The notes under the pieces are model-generated. The model did not search any database, had not been told where the DNA came from, and worked only from the letters and a program-made list of their open reading frames with translations. The translations under genes were made by a program, and so were the position numbers. This document shows positions 25,449-33,395 of a stretch of DNA of 64,000 nucleotides, one piece after another; positions within the stretch are counted from its first letter, which is position 1; each line of letters starts with the position of its first letter. Where the stretch lies: assembly GCA_900766135.1 (NCBI GenBank), contig CAAFUF010000003.1, forward strand, positions 367,265 through 431,264. Reading direction: 5' to 3'. The stretch comes from Paenibacillaceae bacterium. GTDB taxonomy: Bacteria; Bacillota; Bacilli; Paenibacillales; Paenibacillaceae.

Positions 25449-26582
25449 TTACCATCTCACTTGATCTCCTTCATTTAACGGCTCACTGCTTTCCGTGACG
25501 ATCCGTTCCTCACCCATTAAGCCGTTTAGTACAACCTGCTTTGTTGCATCTGCTTCTCCCAACGTTACATATCGTTTTTGAATCGCAAATTGATTGCCAA
25601 GCGGTCCTTTCTTTTCATCCACAACATAGAGGTATTTCCCCTGGTTGTCGGTATGCACCACATCCTTTGGAATTGTCAGTTCGGCTCGGCCGGACTTTTT
25701 CTCCCATTTAATCCCTACGCGTTCACCTCCCTTTAAGTCGGATTTGGTTACTGTAAAAGTCAGTTTTTTGCCTGAAACAGAGTCATTTGCCGCCGATCCG
25801 CCTGCCTCTGGATTCCGTTCGCCGACATCTTCAATCTTGTCCAAGGTGGCCTGAACGGTCTGCCCTGTATCTCCATTGACATCCAACGACACCTCTTCCC
25901 CGATCTCCAGATGGCTTGCAAGTTCTGCGTCGACGGTCAACTCCCACATCAATCCTTGGCTCAAGTCGGCGATTTGTACGGCCGGCTGACCCGGATTGGA
26001 CGCCGTACCCAATGTGGCGTTCACCTCAGTGACCACACCCTCAACCGGGGAAACAAGGGTGGCTTGTGAATCATTTTTTTCTTGCATGGCACGGATCTTT
26101 CGTTCTTGTATCTCGATATCCAGCTTCAGGTTTTCCATGTCGATTCGGGCATTCCGCAAGGTCGACTCGTCCCCGGATTGAATCGTCAGTTTGTAATTTT
26201 CTTGCATTTGTTCAAGACGAAGTTGCTGTTGCTTTAATCGGCTTTTCTCATCAAGCAAAGCGTTACGGGCCGCAGAGGCATCGAGTTTAACCAACACCTG
26301 GCCTTTCGCGACCGAATCTCCCACCTCCACATCGATTTGTTTCACACTCCAGCCGGACGGATCATATACCGGTACAACGTTCCGATGGAGTAGCGTGCCC
26401 TCGCCTTCAATGGTGAAGGTTAATTCTTGAAAACTTGCCGTATCCGTTTTGACTTTAGGCAACGTGATTTGCCGAATCGTGTTTGAAAAGAAGGTGACGA
26501 TCAACAGCAGTCCGAAAAAGAACGCCGCGGCCCATCTTATTTTCTTTTTTCGATTCATTTGGGAATGTTCAACGCCTTCCAT
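25449..26582 (-). CDS. HlyD/RND-type membrane-fusion (adaptor) protein
   Basis: 377 residues, ATG at 26582 with an AGAGGG-rich leader. One N-terminal membrane anchor (WAAAFFFGLLLIVTFFSNTI) is followed by the two lipoyl half-motifs (VYDPSGWSVKQIDVEVGDSVAKGQVLVKLD and ATLVSPVEGVVTEVN) flanking an alpha-hairpin (LKQQQLRLEQMQENY), then beta-barrel and membrane-proximal regions. Such adaptors normally work with exporters (MacB, RND). Here the gene sits between an importer permease and its binding protein, 28-34 bases from each, with no exporter nearby. The role is therefore unclear. Confidence 0.85.
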   Translation of the reverse strand: MEGVEHSQMNRKKKIRWAAAFFFGLLLIVTFFSNTIRQITLPKVKTDTASFQELTFTIEGEGTLLHRNVVPVYDPSGWSVKQIDVEVGDSVAKGQVLVKLDASAARNALLDEKSRLKQQQLRLEQMQENYKLTIQSGDESTLRNARIDMENLKLDIEIQERKIRAMQEKNDSQATLVSPVEGVVTEVNATLGTASNPGQPAVQIADLSQGLMWELTVDAELASHLEIGEEVSLDVNGDTGQTVQATLDKIEDVGERNPEAGGSAANDSVSGKKLTFTVTKSDLKGGERVGIKWEKKSGRAELTIPKDVVHTDNQGKYLYVVDEKKGPLGNQFAIQKRYVTLGEADATKQVVLNGLMGEERIVTESSEPLNEGDQVRW

Positions 26583-26616
26583 ACCCTCTTCCCTCTCTTT
26601 CCCGGTTCCTGGTGTC

Positions 26617-27465
26617 TTAGCCCTTGACCCCGGATAATTGAATCCCCTCGATCAGATCATTTTCTGCGTACAAAAATATAAACAACATCGGCAGCATGTA
26701 CAGCACAGCAGCCGCGAAAGCAAGGCCGAACTCTCCCTCATTGATTTGGGCCAAATAGATAGACAACGGGCGCAAGTAAGCATCATGTAAAAAGATCAGC
26801 GGTTGTTCTACCATATTCCAGTAATCAATGAAAACAAGAATCGTAAGTGCGGCTATGCCTGGTTTGGACATCGGCAGAATAATGCGGGTAAAGATGGTCC
26901 AGTACCCCGCTCCGTCCATTTGGGCGGCCTCCAGATAAGCGCGGGGAATGCCGATCATGAATTGTCGAACCAGGAATACGCCAAAGGCCGAGAAGATGCC
27001 GGGAAGAATAATGGATAATCGGCTGTCCAGTAAACCGAGCCAGTCCATCGCCAGATAATTCGGAACTAAGGTGACTTGAAACGGCATCAGCATGGTGATG
27101 ATATAAAGAAAAAACAAGCTGTCCCTGCCCAAAAAAGAGAATTGGGAGAAAGCAAAAGCGGCCATGGTTGCAACTGCGACTTGTCCAAGCACAATCGGAA
27201 CGACAAGCAGGACGGAATTCCAAAATAGGATCAGAAATTGCAGGCGATCAAAAAGCAGGGTCTTGTATTGCTCCAGGCTCACCCAATCCGGAATCCACTT
27301 CAACTGGAGGTATTCGTTTGCAGCACCTCCAAGACTGTAATTAAATTGGATTTCCGATTCGGTCATTAATGAATTGCTTAAGGTAAAGTAAAGCGGAATG
27401 AGCATAAGGATCGCCAGGACGACCAGAATCACAGTCATAACTATGGTTGATAATGAGACTCTCAT
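26617..27465 (-). CDS. Carbohydrate ABC permease (MalG type)
   Basis: ATG at 27465, with TAAGGAGG upstream, is chosen over the ATG at 27501, which lies inside the preceding gene; about 282 residues. Six hydrophobic segments are evident, starting TIVMTVILVVLAILMLIPLYF. The EAA loop reads YLEAAQMDGAGYWTIFTRIILPMSKPG, the contact to the ATPase. It is the second permease subunit of the importer and starts 10 bases after the first permease ends. Confidence 0.92.
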   Translation of the reverse strand: MRVSLSTIVMTVILVVLAILMLIPLYFTLSNSLMTESEIQFNYSLGGAANEYLQLKWIPDWVSLEQYKTLLFDRLQFLILFWNSVLLVVPIVLGQVAVATMAAFAFSQFSFLGRDSLFFLYIITMLMPFQVTLVPNYLAMDWLGLLDSRLSIILPGIFSAFGVFLVRQFMIGIPRAYLEAAQMDGAGYWTIFTRIILPMSKPGIAALTILVFIDYWNMVEQPLIFLHDAYLRPLSIYLAQINEGEFGLAFAAAVLYMLPMLFIFLYAENDLIEGIQLSGVKG

Positions 27466-27475
27466 CAGCCCCTCC

Positions 27476-28339
27476 TTAGTTCGTGTTGAATTTTCGTTCA
27501 AAATGAAACAATACCGTCACCATGAAGACAATCACCGTAGCCATTAAAAAGGAGGCCGCCGTCAGCTTCTGATAATCCAACGCCTGAAACATATTGTTCA
27601 TATAGTGCTGCAGCATATAGATGCTTTCATGGGGATAATCGCCTGCTATCAGGTACGTTTCCCGGAACACCTTAAACGAACTGACAATCGACATGATCAA
27701 GACAAAGAAATGGGTTGGCGTAAGACAAACCAGCGTAATCGAAGTGAATTTCCGAATCGGTCCCGCTCCATCCAGACTCGCTGCTTCATAGTACTCCGCA
27801 GGGATGTTTTGCAACCCGGCCAGAAAGAGGATCATATTGTAGCCCAACGTCTTCCACAAATAGATCAGAAGGACAACCGCTCTTGCCCAGGAGGTATTCA
27901 TCCAGTCAATCGGTGCGTGCCCCCATGAGGTCCAAATCGAATTTATTGCGCCTTGCATATCAAACAATAAATGCCAAACAACGATGATCGATGCGACGGG
28001 TACAACAAGCGGCATGACATAAGCGGCACGAAGCCAATTACGCAAGGGCAATTTTCGATTAAGCATGAGCGCAAGTCCCAGCGAGATGACCATCACCAAA
28101 GGCACGCCCGTTATTGTGAAAATCGCGGAATTATGAGCTGCTTTACGAAAAGATGCACTTTGCAGCAGTTGCACGTAATTATCCAATCCGACAAATGACC
28201 CGTTCGCAGGACTGTCAACCAGCGAATAATAGAATCCCACAAGGAAAGGCACGAGATAAAAGATCGCGAAGCCGATCAGACTTGGTGCCAAAAACATTAG
28301 GATAGCGAGTCGTTCTGAACGCAGCCATTTCCGTTTCAT
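27476..28339 (-). CDS. Carbohydrate ABC permease (MalF type)
   Basis: ATG at 28339 has GGAAGGA 5-6 bases upstream; upstream extension to 28540 crosses a terminator and lacks support. About 287 residues with six membrane segments (LAILMFLAPSLIGFAIFYL at the start). The EAA loop is YYEAASLDGAGPIRKFTSITLVCLTP. It is the first gene of the importer run, right behind a terminator that separates it from the kinase gene, so its promoter must lie in the short 28340-28432 stretch. Confidence 0.92.
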   Translation of the reverse strand: MKRKWLRSERLAILMFLAPSLIGFAIFYLVPFLVGFYYSLVDSPANGSFVGLDNYVQLLQSASFRKAAHNSAIFTITGVPLVMVISLGLALMLNRKLPLRNWLRAAYVMPLVVPVASIIVVWHLLFDMQGAINSIWTSWGHAPIDWMNTSWARAVVLLIYLWKTLGYNMILFLAGLQNIPAEYYEAASLDGAGPIRKFTSITLVCLTPTHFFVLIMSIVSSFKVFRETYLIAGDYPHESIYMLQHYMNNMFQALDYQKLTAASFLMATVIVFMVTVLFHFERKFNTN

Positions 28340-28432
28340 GTTCTTCCTTCCCCTTTCTTCTGCAAGGATACCTACCCGATATGAAGTTAATGTGAATAAC
28401 AAATGAAAGGCATTTGAAGAATTCCAGGAAAA

Positions 28433-28465
28433 TAAAAAAAAGCCCTGGCATTTATGCCAAAGGCT
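28433..28465 (-). terminator. Intrinsic terminator after the kinase gene
   Basis: On the minus strand AGCCTTTGGCA pairs with TGCCAGGGCT around a short loop and is followed by eight T. It overlaps the last codons of the histidine kinase gene. Confidence 0.8.
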
Positions 28466-29945
28466 CGCTCTGCGGCAGATGAACAACAAATTCAACCCCA
28501 TTGCTCTGGTTGGATAAGGTATAAATTGCTTGATGGACATCCAGCACCTTTTTGACGATATACAGTCCTAAGCCGCTCCCTCCCGTTTGACGGCTTCTTG
28601 ATTTGTCTATCCGATAGAAAGCTTCAAATAACTTGGGGATTTCCGCTTCGTCCAGATGGACGCCTGTATTCAGCACGCGAAGTGTAGCATACCGGCCATC
28701 CGCAGACAGATGTACAACGATACGTTCTCCCTTCGGGGTATAGTGTGCGGCATTGCCGATAATATTAGAGATCGCCTTCGCAAGCAATTGCGTATCCCCA
28801 ACCACCTTGACCGATTGGGGAACACGAACCTCAAGGGAAATCTCGTTCAGCTCGCAATAATATTGAATTGGTTCCATGATTTCATCAAGCAGCTTGGACA
28901 GGTTTACGATCGTCCGCTGGGGTTGAAAGCTTTCACTCTCCAGCTTGGAAATCTCAAGAATTTCATAAACCAGCTTTTCCATCTGCTTGACGATCCGATG
29001 CGATTGCGCCAGATACTTATCCCGATCCCGATAAGGCCCGACTTGGTGAATCATCGCCTCCAATTGTCCGGAAATGGCCGTAAGCGGCGTCTTCAATTCG
29101 TGAGAAATCGTGGCGACAAATTCCCTCCGTATGGCTTCCATTTCTTCTTTCTGCTGAATGTCGTTTTTCAACTGGGCATTGGCTTCCGTTAGTTCCTGCA
29201 TCGAGTGCTGTAAGTTTATGGACAGTTTATTTAAGGAATGTGAAATTTCTCCAATTTCATCCTCCGAATCATAGCTGGAACGTTCAGAAAAATCCAATAG
29301 AGCCATCCTCTTGGCCACCTTGCTCATTTGAACCAACGGACGCGCGAAAAAATGCGAATAGACGAACGCACCTCCAACAGCAATCACAAAAATGATGACC
29401 ATCATATACGGAGCCAATTTCAGAACCATATTAGCCGCCTCATCAACAGGCTGCAAAGAAGCGAAGACCGACATCGTATAGCCACCCTCTCGCTCATACC
29501 CCGGCAAGCTCAAGTCATTATGAATAATCATTTCTGCATCATTATCCGGATTTGAAGTTGACAACTTCTCATCGTCTGGAAGTTCTGTGGATAGCTGCAA
29601 GTGTTCCGGATTTATCTGGCCTTCCACCTCATCTCGCTCCAGAGGGAGCGGCTCCGCTACGGTAATCGTAGGAAATATAATCCGGCCCGTCGCATCCTTT
29701 ACGATGACGCCGGCATTGTACGTCTTGGAAAAAGCTCTGATGCGCTCTTTCCCCGCTTCCCAATCCCCTTGCGGAAAGTTTTGCAGGAGCTCCGCCAGAC
29801 CATGATTCAAGTCGCTTTTCTTGTGCTGCAAATAAAACGACGGCAAGATAAAATAAAGCGTAAAATACATGATGCATGAAAGCAGGATCAGCACGGAACT
29901 TGTCACCATAAAAATTTTGAAGGATACGCTCTTATGTCTTTTCAT
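28452..29945 (-). CDS. Sensor histidine kinase
   Basis: 497 residues. TM1 (FMVTSSVLILLSCIMYFTLYF), an extracytoplasmic domain of about 140 residues, TM2 (MMVIIFVIAVGGAFVY), HAMP, phosphoacceptor box FVATISHELKTPLTAISG, then NIIGNAAHYTP, LFEAFYRIDKSRSRQTGGSGLGLYIVKK. This is the VanS/PhoR-like group. It overlaps the regulator gene by 4 bases and precedes the sugar importer, although a terminator lies between them. Sensing of a cell-surface or sugar-related cue is inferred from neighbourhood only. Confidence 0.92.
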   Translation of the reverse strand: MKRHKSVSFKIFMVTSSVLILLSCIMYFTLYFILPSFYLQHKKSDLNHGLAELLQNFPQGDWEAGKERIRAFSKTYNAGVIVKDATGRIIFPTITVAEPLPLERDEVEGQINPEHLQLSTELPDDEKLSTSNPDNDAEMIIHNDLSLPGYEREGGYTMSVFASLQPVDEAANMVLKLAPYMMVIIFVIAVGGAFVYSHFFARPLVQMSKVAKRMALLDFSERSSYDSEDEIGEISHSLNKLSINLQHSMQELTEANAQLKNDIQQKEEMEAIRREFVATISHELKTPLTAISGQLEAMIHQVGPYRDRDKYLAQSHRIVKQMEKLVYEILEISKLESESFQPQRTIVNLSKLLDEIMEPIQYYCELNEISLEVRVPQSVKVVGDTQLLAKAISNIIGNAAHYTPKGERIVVHLSADGRYATLRVLNTGVHLDEAEIPKLFEAFYRIDKSRSRQTGGSGLGLYIVKKVLDVHQAIYTLSNQSNGVEFVVHLPQSEPLA

Positions 29946-30613
29946 CCTGATTTCCCCTCAATGAGATAACCCACTCCTTTAATCGTTTGGATATACGGTA
30001 CGCCTATTTTCTTGCGAATGTTTTTGATATGGGCATCGACCAAACGATGATCGCCAAAGAAATCATAGCCCCATACGCGGTCCAGAATCATCTCGCGCGT
30101 AATGGTTCTTCCTGCATTTTCGATCAAATAGGCAAGAATCGCAAATTCCTTCAACGTCATTTCAATGAGCATCTCGTCCAGGTAAACTTTATAACTTTCG
30201 CAATCCAGACGTAGACGATCATACACTAAATCCTTGGACTGCTGAGCGGGATGTGCTCGTCGAAGAACCGCCTCGACTCGTTTGACAAGCACATTAAAGG
30301 AAAACGGCTTCGCCAGATAATCATCCGCTTCTAATTCAAAGGCATGAAGCTGATCCTTCTCTTCACTTAAAGCAGTCAGGATAATAATAGGCGTCGTACT
30401 TTGCTGGCGGATCATCTTGCATACGGAATAGCCATCCATATTGGGGAGCATCACGTCCAGGAGAACGAGGTTGAAACTCCCGGTTTTGAACTTCTGATAC
30501 CCCTCCGCTCCATCATTGGCCGTCTCTACCTCGTACCCCTGCGCCTTGAGATATTCACGAATTAATTCCTGAATAAACGGGTCATCTTCGATGACAAGAA
30601 TCGATTCGGGCAA
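29942..30613 (-). CDS. OmpR-family response regulator
   Basis: 223 residues. Receiver: VIEDD, LVLLDVMLPNMDGYSV with the phospho-Asp, ILTALSEE, and YLAKPFSFNVL. The DNA-binding domain has MTLKEFAILAYLIENAGRTITREMIL and VDAHIKNIRKKIG...IKGVGYLIEG. It is the first gene of the two-component pair; the kinase ATG overlaps its stop. Probable targets are the adjacent importer and BIG2 protein genes. Confidence 0.92.
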   Translation of the reverse strand: MPESILVIEDDPFIQELIREYLKAQGYEVETANDGAEGYQKFKTGSFNLVLLDVMLPNMDGYSVCKMIRQQSTTPIIILTALSEEKDQLHAFELEADDYLAKPFSFNVLVKRVEAVLRRAHPAQQSKDLVYDRLRLDCESYKVYLDEMLIEMTLKEFAILAYLIENAGRTITREMILDRVWGYDFFGDHRLVDAHIKNIRKKIGVPYIQTIKGVGYLIEGKSG

Positions 30614-30712
30614 CTGAACTCACCTTCCTTCATTACCCCTTGATTTTCCCCATCATACTATTTGTTTATGAATTTCATATGAAAAGTCACTCTGAGTTGA
30701 TGAAAAATCTGA

Positions 30713-31000
30713 GGAGCCAATCCGTGGAGAAGACGGGGGCTGCTCAAAATTCCGCGCCAAATCAGGGTTTACCACGGTGGTATCATTGATCTGCATCCCT
30801 CGATTACGTTCGCTTATGGGGAGTATGCGGTAGAGCGTGTCCGCCTCTATTCCCATCACACTGCCCCTAACGCTGATGATAAGCGCTATTATGGCGAATC
30901 CGACGTTATAGAAATTCTAACGACGCTGAGACACTCTATTGCAGCAAAATCCATGTTTTCAGTAGTAAAAAAGCGATATAAGCTCCGTGGTAAGCGTTAG
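30713..31000 (+). pseudogene. Start-less coding remnant
   Basis: An open frame of 95 codons ends at TAG 31000 and begins right after a TGA at 30710, with no ATG, GTG or TTG near its beginning. The residues look coding (VYHGGIIDLHPSITFAYG, DDKRYYGESDVIEILTTLR, then a very basic KKRYKLRGKR end). I do not recognise the family. It is probably the 3' end of a lost gene. The rest of the 30614-31032 spacer shows no gene. Confidence 0.25.
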
Positions 31001-31032
31001 AGGCTAGCAGCAGATAGGAGCCATCAAGAAAA

Positions 31033-31071
31033 GGACCTCTTTCCCCCGCATTACTTGGGAGATTGAGGTCC
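31033..31071 (-). terminator. Intrinsic terminator after the anti-sigma gene
   Basis: GGACCTC (31033-31039) and GAGGTCC (31065-31071) form the stem; on the minus strand it is followed by TTTTCTT. Confidence 0.6.
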
Positions 31072-31109
31072 ATTCTCGTTAAATGGTGGTAACCCTTCTC
31101 TCATGAAGT

Positions 31110-32426
31110 TCAATAGTCCTCCTCAAACGTTGCATCCGCCACGACAAATGAGGCTCCGTCATACTTGTATTTAAGGAGGATCGAAACCGGGAATTCGGCC
31201 GGCGATATCTGGATCGGCACCGATGCATACAAGGCATTCCCTTCAAAAAAATAGCGGACGATACTGCCGAGACCCGGTTGGTCCAGCCAAAAGCCGGCGT
31301 CATCTTCGTTGTATTCGAACGTACGCGTTTCGCCGTCCAGCATAAATTTGAATGTTCGCTGGCCTTCCTCCGCCGTCACGGTTGATGTAAGCCTGGAGCT
31401 CGCCGCCATTACCGGATCCGCCACGGACACTTCGGTTAAATCGCGTCTCAGCAGCTTCACTGTCGATTCATAAACCCCGGTGCCGTATCCGCGAGTCAAG
31501 ACTACGGCCAGCACCTCCTCCTCCCCGTCGCCCGTTCGCAGCAGGGAAACTTGCGGATAATAGGATTCATTGTTGACATTGTCCCAATCGTCGAACGTTT
31601 TCTCCGCATCGCCATAACGGACGCGGATCGGGTAAATCATGCTTGCATTCGGTCGCAGCGTACCCGTGATCTTTAGATCAAGTGCCGGCTCTTCCTTCAA
31701 AAGGACCTCCTTTCCCTGATTTTCTCTGGCATAGGCTTCAAGCGACATTCCGACTTCGTCCGTTTCCACTTGTTCGATGTGCCCGATTTTGTGGTTATCG
31801 CTGCGAACGTGCACATCAATCATTTCCTGATACAATTGGGGGACCGAATCCCGCAGCAGCAGTCGAAGCCGATAAATGGTTTTTTCCTTATTTTTTTCCT
31901 CATCGGGTATGGTCGTGTCGACGTACACTTCATACACCCACGGACTGGACACATCGTAGCGCTCCAGCGGCTGCTTGACCTCGGGATCATTCCATATGTC
32001 CGGCGTCGAGCCGCCCCAAACGCCCAGCTCCCGCTGCATCAGCGCTTTAACAAACGTTACGATCGTGCGGTCGCTATCCTGTTTCGCCGCGTTTACTTCG
32101 GAATTCCACCAGTCGAAATCTCCCCCGGCCCTACGCTTGAAAGTTGAGCGAAACGTTCCTCCACCTTCACTGCCTGAATCTTGAACGCCTTGGACCGGAA
32201 CGGGCAAAGGCGGCTCAACATGTCCAAACCAGATCCCGCCTCCTACCGCCAGGAGTAGGATGGGAATGACCGTCAATGTCGCAGTGATCCATGCTTTCCG
32301 AAATCGTTTTCTTTCCACAAACTGTATCCGTTGCTCGACACGCTCCATCATATCGCTTCTAAAACGCCGCTGCTTGAAAGGCGGTCTGGCCAATCGGTGA
32401 TTCCAATCCGGTCTCCATTCACTCAT
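31110..32426 (-). CDS. Membrane protein, probable anti-sigma factor
   Basis: ATG at 32426 overlaps the sigma gene end (8 bases); about 438 residues. The first ~50 residues are cytosolic and basic (FKQRRFRSDMMERVEQRIQFVERKRFRKA), one membrane segment follows (WITATLTVIPILLLAVGGGIWF), and the remaining ~360 residues are outside. There is no classical zinc-binding anti-sigma (HxxxCxxC) motif. The layout of a short inner domain, one helix and a large sensor domain, coupled to an ECF sigma gene, supports an anti-sigma role. That is inference; no named family is recognised. Confidence 0.7.
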   Translation of the reverse strand: MSEWRPDWNHRLARPPFKQRRFRSDMMERVEQRIQFVERKRFRKAWITATLTVIPILLLAVGGGIWFGHVEPPLPVPVQGVQDSGSEGGGTFRSTFKRRAGGDFDWWNSEVNAAKQDSDRTIVTFVKALMQRELGVWGGSTPDIWNDPEVKQPLERYDVSSPWVYEVYVDTTIPDEEKNKEKTIYRLRLLLRDSVPQLYQEMIDVHVRSDNHKIGHIEQVETDEVGMSLEAYARENQGKEVLLKEEPALDLKITGTLRPNASMIYPIRVRYGDAEKTFDDWDNVNNESYYPQVSLLRTGDGEEEVLAVVLTRGYGTGVYESTVKLLRRDLTEVSVADPVMAASSRLTSTVTAEEGQRTFKFMLDGETRTFEYNEDDAGFWLDQPGLGSIVRYFFEGNALYASVPIQISPAEFPVSILLKYKYDGASFVVADATFEEDY

Positions 32427-32985
32427 GCTCGTCCGCTCCCTTCCATTCGGCGGCAACCTTCTTTTTGGCCCGGTAAATCCTTGATTTTACCGTGCCCGGC
32501 GGGATGCCCGTAACCGCGGATATTTCCTCCATGGACAGTTGATAATGCACGCTCAAAACCAACGGATCGCGAAATTGGCTTGGCAGCTTTAACACCTGCT
32601 TCCACAGTTCGTCCGCGACCTCCCGATCCAAGAATTCCGACTCGGCAGACGGCGAAGGCGGCGGGAAAGCCGTCCCGTCCAGCTCGTCGCTCGGCGAACG
32701 CTCGCCGAACAGCACCACTTTGCGCATGAATGCCCGTTTTTGATAAGAAAGGGCGGTGTTCCGTGTGATTTTTAGCAACCAGGTTTTGACGGAAGCCTCC
32801 CCTCGAAAGGAAGTCTGACTCCGATAGGCTTTGATAAATACATCCTGCGCGACATCATCCGCCGTATGCGCATTCCGGGTGATAATGTATGCATAGTTCC
32901 AAACATCCTCCCCGTACGACTCCATAAGCCCCCGAATATCCGAAATGCTCGGCTCCGCCGGAGGCTGCAACTGCATTTCCCTCAA
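32419..32985 (-). CDS. ECF-type RNA polymerase sigma factor
   Basis: 188 residues; TTG at 32985 has GGGGAGGAG at 8 bases, better placed than the ATG at 32976. Region 2 is seen in VWNYAYIITRNAHTADDVAQDVFIKAYR, region 4 in LPSQFRDPLVLSVHYQLSMEEISAVTGIPPGTVKSRIYRAKKKV. A proline-rich linker (FPPPSPSAESE) joins them. It is coupled to the membrane protein gene downstream, the usual sigma/anti-sigma order. Such pairs normally activate their own promoter; the stimulus is unknown. Confidence 0.93.
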   Translation of the reverse strand: MREMQLQPPAEPSISDIRGLMESYGEDVWNYAYIITRNAHTADDVAQDVFIKAYRSQTSFRGEASVKTWLLKITRNTALSYQKRAFMRKVVLFGERSPSDELDGTAFPPPSPSAESEFLDREVADELWKQVLKLPSQFRDPLVLSVHYQLSMEEISAVTGIPPGTVKSRIYRAKKKVAAEWKGADEHE

Positions 32986-33112
32986 GTGTTTCTCCTCCCC
33001 TTCACCTAAACAGACTCTTCAAACGCGGTGAAAGTTCCCTATTCACAAAAAATAGTGCGGGGATTTCGGTCCCGCTTCAATACGAAAAAACGATCGAGTT
33101 TCCATCTAGGAT

Positions 33113-33154
33113 TTGACAGATTTGGTACGGTGATTTAAAATGAAAGCGCATCCT
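33113..33154 (+). promoter_or_regulatory. CGTase promoter with cre-like site
   Basis: TTGACA (33113-33118) and TAAAAT (33136-33141) are exactly 17 bases apart. TGAAAGCGCATCCT (33141-33154) begins at the last base of the -10 box and shares 13 bases with the site at the mannanase promoter, so CcpA repression is likely. Confidence 0.65.
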
Positions 33155-33245
33155 TATTTTGCCATCTTTGTCTTCAGAACAGAGTCATGGATGTCGATCC
33201 CACAATTTGAGGGCGCTGCTTTCCTGATCTCTCCCTATCAGGAAC

Positions 33246-33290
33246 AACCCCGTAATCTTCCATTGAAGATTGCGGGGTTCTTTGTTTTTT
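33246..33290 (+). terminator. Terminator in the CGTase leader (possible attenuator)
   Basis: AACCCCGTAATCTTC and GAAGATTGCGGGGTT pair nearly perfectly, followed by CTTTGTTTTTT. It sits between the promoter at 33113 and the cgt start at 33396, with no convincing gene in between. Confidence 0.7.
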
Positions 33291-33395
33291 GCAGCCGGAA
33301 AGGAGGAGCTGAAGGTTCATACAGCGGTTGGTATAGAGTTCTTATGAAATCCGTGTGCAGAAACAGTATAAAAAGCTGGAAAGGTGGTTTGAATT

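Noticed and set aside
27476..28540. Longer N-terminus for the MalF-type permease
   Set aside because: The extension crosses the kinase terminator and encodes no permease-like sequence; ATG 28339 has a good ribosome binding site.
30653..30859. 68-codon minus-strand frame
   Set aside because: No ribosome binding site or recognisable domain, and it overlaps the more coding-like plus-strand remnant.
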